Made by a program: the position numbers and the translations under genes
Source of the DNA: Corbicula japonica
Lineage: Eukaryota; Mollusca; Bivalvia; Venerida; Cyrenidae
Reading direction: 5' to 3'
Length of the DNA stretch: 64,000 nt
NCBI GenBank assembly: GCA_038501625.1
Contig: JAZAYU010000035.1
Coordinates: forward strand, 692,001-756,000
Part shown: positions 59,937-64,000 of the stretch, piece by piece
Layout: the number at the start of each line of letters is the position of its first letter
Position numbering within the stretch: position 1 is the first letter of the stretch
Notes under the pieces: generated by a model
Told to the model about the DNA's origin: nothing
Seen by the model: only the letters and a program-made list of their open reading frames with translations
Database searches by the model: none

Positions 59937-60066
59937 GTATGGTCATATCAGCGAGGTATGGGATCTGCTGAAGAACATGCTGCCAGAATTCAAGCTGCCT
60001 CTACAGGAATGGGAGAAAGCTTTGTTGGAGGAAGAAAAAGCTAAGAAAGTAGAGACAGCTTCTGTG
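59937..60066 (+). CDS. Androglobin exon 8
   Basis: TATAAACAG acceptor; one base completes Gln, then 43 codons to a GTGAGT donor (phase 0). Encodes YGHISEVWDLLKNMLPEFKL, matching the VWELLKEILPEFKL region of vertebrate androglobin, followed by an acidic/basic helix (EWEKALLEEEKAKKVE). Confidence 0.93.
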
Positions 60067-60350
60067 GTGAGTCCTTTGGCTAGATTTTGATCTGCCCCTG
60101 ACAGTATCAGAGCTCCAGACAGATAAGTGCTGTATTTGCTGAAGTACCCTTTGATTTTTGACAAATGCCTTTAAATTTTTATATGTGCGGGTACTTGTAC
60201 CCCTTAATGTATAAACAAATTGCTCATTATTTCCTATTGTATGTAGATTTTTTTGGGACTAGGCAAAAAATGTTTGAGTATTAGCTACAGAGCATTGGAA
60301 AAAAATAATGGTAAGAATGAAATAAGATAATGTTTTGAACCTGTTTACAG

Positions 60351-60480
60351 GATGGAACAAAAGAAGAGAAATCAGATAAAGATTCCGCTAGCAAGGATGG
60401 TAAGGTAGAGAAACCTGACAGCAAACCTGCAGCAAAAGATGGCGGCAAGGAAAAAGGGGCTAAAGATGCTAAGGAAAAAG
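60351..60480 (+). CDS. Androglobin exon 9 (charged linker)
   Basis: CTGTTTACAG acceptor, 43 codons plus one base, GTAAAC donor (phase 1). Almost entirely Lys, Asp, Glu, Ser, Ala and Gly (EEKSDKDSASKDGKVEKPDS, KEKGAKDAKEK). Corresponds to the low-complexity KEGKE-type linker of other androglobins. Confidence 0.88.
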
Positions 60481-60570
60481 GTAAACAAAATGAGATAATT
60501 TTTCAGATATATTTGTGATTTTTATGACCCTGATTCTGGAGGTTCAGTGACATACTCTTACCCCACTCAT

Positions 60571-60612
60571 GTCATAAAATCAAAACTGTAGACCGGTCTC
60601 AAATCTCAAACC
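60571..60612. mobile_element. MITE family B fragment
   Basis: Left arm only: CATAAAATCAAAACTGTAGA then CCGGTCTCAAATCTCAA. Confidence 0.65.
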
Positions 60613-60923
60613 TGCCCTGAGATTATCAAACTTTTTTCTTGCTCACCTCAATAATTTCTGTGCACAAACTGAAAATCTTTAGATCATTAACAGCCTTCAT
60701 AAGTAATAAATGCTTGTCTATTCAATAGATGTTATCAAGATTTCTCTTGTTTATTTTAGATAATTGGGGGGAATGCTGAAATTGAGTTGAACATGAAAAC
60801 AGTTTTATAATCACAGGACCTAATTGGTAAAATAAAGACTAGTTTTATTAACTTGAGCCCATATTTTGACACATAAGTTATGTTTTTTTTGTAAATGTGT
60901 TAAATTAAGCTTATGTTTTGCAG

Positions 60924-60983
60924 AGAAAGGTGGAAAAGAATCCAAAGATAAAAAGGGAGATAAGGATAAAGACAAGAAAGAAA
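60924..60983 (+). CDS. Androglobin exon 10 (charged linker, cassette)
   Basis: TTATGTTTTGCAG acceptor and GTAAGT donor, 60 bases, phase 1 in and out. Encodes EKGGKESKDKKGDKDKDKKE. Same composition as exon 9; skipping keeps the frame. Confidence 0.82.
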
Positions 60984-61805
60984 GTAAGTTATCTGCCCTT
61001 GCTTGTGATTCCCTAACCGAGACCTGTCACTTAGTTTGCTATGCACATCATACTTTCTGCTCATGAACAAAGGATGGGAGCCTTTCTGCTAACACTTAAA
61101 TCATTTTATATTATGAGAGATTAACTTAACATTATGTTTACTAGTTCCAAACCCTGGTTCTCATAAAAACAACAAGCTTTTAATTTATTGTTTAAAAAAA
61201 TCAAGATCTCTGCAACACAGAATTTCTGAGACTAAAGGTGTATACACATTTTAAAAAGTGAAACCTCACACATGTTTTATTTACCAGGTCAGAAATTTTG
61301 AATAAGGTTCCTTAATTTAAATTTCAGTCTGAATGACCAGTTGAGTGATACTGTCATTTCTTTATTAATATTTCTTGATTTATATTTAATAGTCTTTGTC
61401 AACTGAATAAAGTCATTTTGAAATGTTACGTATTTCAGATTTCTAATAATTTAGATTTTTCCAAGCAATCATTATAGAACCGAAAATTCCCAAGTGTTTG
61501 TTATAGAATTAGTAATTGCCACATTTTTATTAGAGCTTAAGAATTAGAAATTGCCAGTTAGCTTTCTGATTGAAGATTGAGAAATCATCATTTGTTGACT
61601 GAAATCGGGAATTCCCAATCACAAAATCACGAAATAATTTTTTGTTAAAGCTGCAGACGATCACCAATTATATTTAAGATAGATATTTGTTTTACATGAA
61701 AATTAAATACAGTTTTATAATTGAACTCCAGTAAAGTCGTTAAAAATTTAGCATTATTAAACCATTCACTTTAAACTTTCAAATACCAAGACATATTCAT
61801 TACAG

Positions 61806-61889
61806 CTTTAGAAATTGGCACTAAACGTATTCAGAGTCGACTTGGTTCTAGTCGTAAAACAATGGCAAGTCGACTAGAGGTTGACGGCG
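61806..61889 (+). CDS. Androglobin exon 11 (cassette)
   Basis: CATTACAG acceptor, GTAAGA donor, 84 bases, phase 1 in and out. Encodes about 27 residues with RIQSRLGSSRKTMASRLEVD. Basic and Ser-rich like the N-terminal tails, with RKT and SRL sites. Its frame matches exons 9, 10 and 12. Confidence 0.72.
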
Positions 61890-62112
61890 GTAAGATAATG
61901 ACCCCATTGTATAGTAAAGCACATTGCGCCTTTGTTATTGCATGATACCTGCTTTACAGCAAGATTTTATCATACCTGCTTCTTATGTTTTCAGCAATTT
62001 ACGTCTATTATTATTTTCTTCCAATTTTTTTTTATTCTGTTGCAGACGTTCCTGTTTTATTTGGCTCACAAGTCTTGTGATGTTTTCTGTTATTAGCGTA
62101 ATATTCTAAACA

Positions 62113-62358
62113 GTTAACCCTTTACTTAATACATATGGGTTTTATTGCATAATCGAGAACATTGTAGATCCAGATCAGCTGGCACATCCTGATCTACAGG
62201 ATCTACAATTTACTTCTTGGTCACAAAGAACCTTATGAATAAAAAACCAAACAGTGCAGATCCTGATAGGATGACACAGATGTGCCAGCTGATCTGGATC
62301 TAGATTCTACACTGTTTGCATATGCCATAAAAGTCATATCTACAAATTAAAGGGTTAA
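62113..62358. mobile_element. MITE family A
   Basis: GTTAACCCTTTACTTAATAC start, AAATTAAAGGGTTAATA end; inner GATCCAGATCAGCTGGCACA and inverse well preserved. Confidence 0.85.
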
Positions 62359-62682
62359 TAACTGTAGTGAGAACAAAAAGATGATTAGCAATATCATTAA
62401 TCTAAATATTCAATTTATGCACCCTTCAGTTTTGTAAAATAGGTTCATCACTACATTTATGTTTAATGTTTGTTTTAATTAATGTTGAATAAAGGGGATT
62501 GTACTGAGTTAATTCAAATAATGGCTGTTTTCTGATCAGTTTAAGCTTAACCTCTTCAGGGGCTTGAGGCATGCAAGAGCTTCAACTCCGCTAAGGCTGT
62601 ATGATAGTTAGTTGACATTTGATATTGTTGGAATGAAAACTTTCAGCTTCATGCAAAGGAACTGACTGGTACAAGATCGTGG

Positions 62683-62847
62683 TTGGAGGTTATAAAACTG
62701 AGATTGGAAACCAGTCTCAAATCTCAAGCATCAGATTGGCTGAAATGGCGACTGGTCGCCATTTCAGGCGACTGGTCGCCATTTCAGCCAATCAGATGCT
62801 TGAGATTTGAGACTGGTTTCCATGCTCAGTTTTATAACCTTAGGCAC
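62683..62847. mobile_element. MITE family B with duplicated centre
   Basis: Near-perfect arms, but the central GGCGACTGGTCGCCATTTCA is tandemly repeated, so this copy is about 20 bases longer than its relatives. Confidence 0.9.
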
Positions 62848-63342
62848 AGATTTCGGAACACTACTTGAGTCAGTAGTAATTGAGAAACACTCATAAGTCA
62901 GAAGTTAATGGGAATAAGACCCACTACACTCGGGTTACCATAACTCATATTTGTGATAGGTTAATGCCTATAATTATGGACGTTTAAACTCCACACTGTT
63001 CTTGGTCTATTCTATACTGCCTGCTGTTTGTGTGACAACCTGGAAAACTCGGATGTTCATTTTGTCTTCACTCAAGCATAGCGCTAACGTCATAGACAAC
63101 ATGTCAACATTATACATGTCTTTGAATTTTTACTGTACATGATTGTTTACAGAGATGTTTTGAAGAAATTTATAATTAAAAACGTTGACTGTGTAGACCT
63201 AGATCAAACAGTGGATCTACATGCCTTTCTGGGTCTACACATCGTCACAAATAGCATTTAAAGGATACAATAAGTTCACTATGTAGTGTTACCTGCAGGA
63301 CCACAAGATAAATCTGTTTATTCTATTGATAACCTTTCACAG

Positions 63343-63408
63343 GAGAGAAACGAGGGGCGAGTAGTCGGTTAAGCAATCGCACTTATGCGTCTTCTGATAC
63401 TTTCGGTG
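63343..63408 (+). CDS. Androglobin exon 12 (cassette)
   Basis: AACCTTTCACAG acceptor, GTATGT donor, 66 bases, phase 1 in and out. Encodes EKRGASSRLSNRTYASSDTF. Again Ser/Arg-rich and frame-neutral. Confidence 0.7.
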
Positions 63409-63527
63409 GTATGTAAAAAAGTAATGTAGAGGGTTTGCGCTGAACAGTTATCTACTCATATGATATGAATGTATAACTTCACTTTGTGCTATATTTCTTA
63501 GTAGTTTGATCACTCTCTCTTTAGGTT

Positions 63528-63765
63528 TTTAAGCTCACCTGAGCCAGGGGCAGGTCAGCATTTGAGATCAAGTTTTGTCCGGTGGCATGCTGCTTGTGTC
63601 CTTCAGCTCCTGTTTTCTAACATAATTGTGGCATCTTCATTTTTTTTTACATTTGAATATTTTAAAACTGGTTAACAATTCTTTATAATATTGAGATTTT
63701 ATGCCACTATAGTGTTCAGGTGAATGTATAAAACCATTTGGTCCTCTTGTTTACATTAACACAGG
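63528..63765. repeat. Dispersed repeat with AGCTCACCTGAG end
   Basis: Begins AAGCTCACCTGAGCC and ends near TTCAGGTGAATGTATAAAAC..GGTCCTCTTGTTT. The ends are weakly inverse. This type of end is familiar from bivalve genomes; family not assigned. Confidence 0.5.
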
Positions 63766-63945
63766 GTCAAGTTCTGGAAATTTTTCTTATGGGTGTATAG
63801 TTTAATGGTGCTTTGGCAGGAAGAATGATTGAAATTGTCAAATAAAAAACAAATTGATAAAGAATATAGAAGGTGGGATTTTATTTTTACTTAGTTCATT
63901 TATTTCAAAGTTTTATTTCTAAATTATTTGTCTTTTTGTTTGTAG

Positions 63946-64000
63946 GCAGTTCTTATATTGTATTAATTACCCCAGCCCTTCCCTCATACATTTACTCCTG
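63946..64000 (+). CDS. Possible androglobin exon 13, partial
   Basis: A strong acceptor (TTTGTCTTTTTGTTTGTAG) is followed, in the required phase 1, by an open frame to the window end (SSYIVLITPALPSYIYS). This could correspond to the region after the linker in vertebrate androglobin (hydrophobic, Thr-Pro-Leu-Tyr). Too short to be sure. Confidence 0.42.

Larger units (their letters stand above)
46755..64000 (+). other. Androglobin gene body, 3' end outside window
   Basis: Androglobin is a large animal protein combining a split calpain-like protease domain with a circularly permuted globin domain. In mammals it is expressed in testis and ciliated cells and is needed for sperm formation. Only its N-terminal region, the first calpain-like segment and the Lys-rich linker are encoded here. 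I see no classical calpain Q-G-x-C-W catalytic-cysteine motif in these exons. Every junction I could define keeps frame: exon end phases are 2,0,0,0,0,2,2,0,1,1,1,1. Confidence 0.88.

Noticed and set aside
62046..62080. Strong-looking acceptor TTTATTCTGTTGCAG followed by a phase-1 frame
   Set aside because: It gives only about a dozen residues before TGA and no androglobin-like sequence; more likely a cryptic site.

Overview
The window is animal nuclear DNA: AT-rich, intron-rich, and full of small palindromic transposons, microsatellites and tRNA genes. The repeat style (short snap-back elements, CTCACCTGAG-type repeats, a LINE with a C-terminal zinc knuckle) and the protein divergence suggest a marine mollusc, probably a bivalve. 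That is an inference from familiarity, not a search result.

The one gene I can name is androglobin (ADGB, calpain-like/globin chimera) on the + strand. Its conserved exons begin at 46755 (start resembling vertebrate MASK...), continue at 49860, 52235, 53038, 53942, 56309, 57584, 59937, 60351, 60924, 61806 and 63343, and run off the right edge, perhaps with a further exon at 63946. They encode the N-terminal part and the first calpain-like segment (WPEW, NAEKW, DDPEGKIE, KRPQD, PWEHIY, YWMGCWRK, DDTLP, LTGWLPE), then a Lys/Asp/Glu-rich linker. The globin domain lies beyond the window.

The main finding is upstream. Between 2.5 kb and 46.8 kb there are twelve short ATG-initiated open segments on the + strand, one of them continuing through two small internal exons. 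Each ends at a usable splice donor, and all twelve leave exactly two bases of an unfinished codon (phase 2). ADGB exon 2 (49860) begins with the single base that completes it. This looks like a clustered array of alternative first exons that give one androglobin body many interchangeable N-terminal tails. Most tails are rich in Arg and Ser and carry basophilic-kinase (PKA-like) R-R-x-S/T sites. A phase-2 acceptor exon with a stop inside the array (44213) and another within the calpain-like region (58609) are candidate alternative ends.

Layout: 1-2.5 kb upstream sequence with a dispersed repeat and poly-G; 2.5-27 kb first exons A-G separated by a 2-kb minisatellite (10-12 kb), trinucleotide arrays (12.8, 16.3 kb) and a truncated LINE (18.4-20.3 kb, minus strand); 27.9-35.6 kb a tandem array of divergent tRNA-Val(CAC)/tRNA-Val(TAC) pairs with nested transposons and decayed copies; 36.5-46.8 kb first exons H-L; 46.8-64 kb ADGB body exons, with introns packed with two palindromic MITE families and a 1.5-kb TIR element in intron 5.

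All splice sites were called by eye from consensus and reading phase. No transcript evidence was available.
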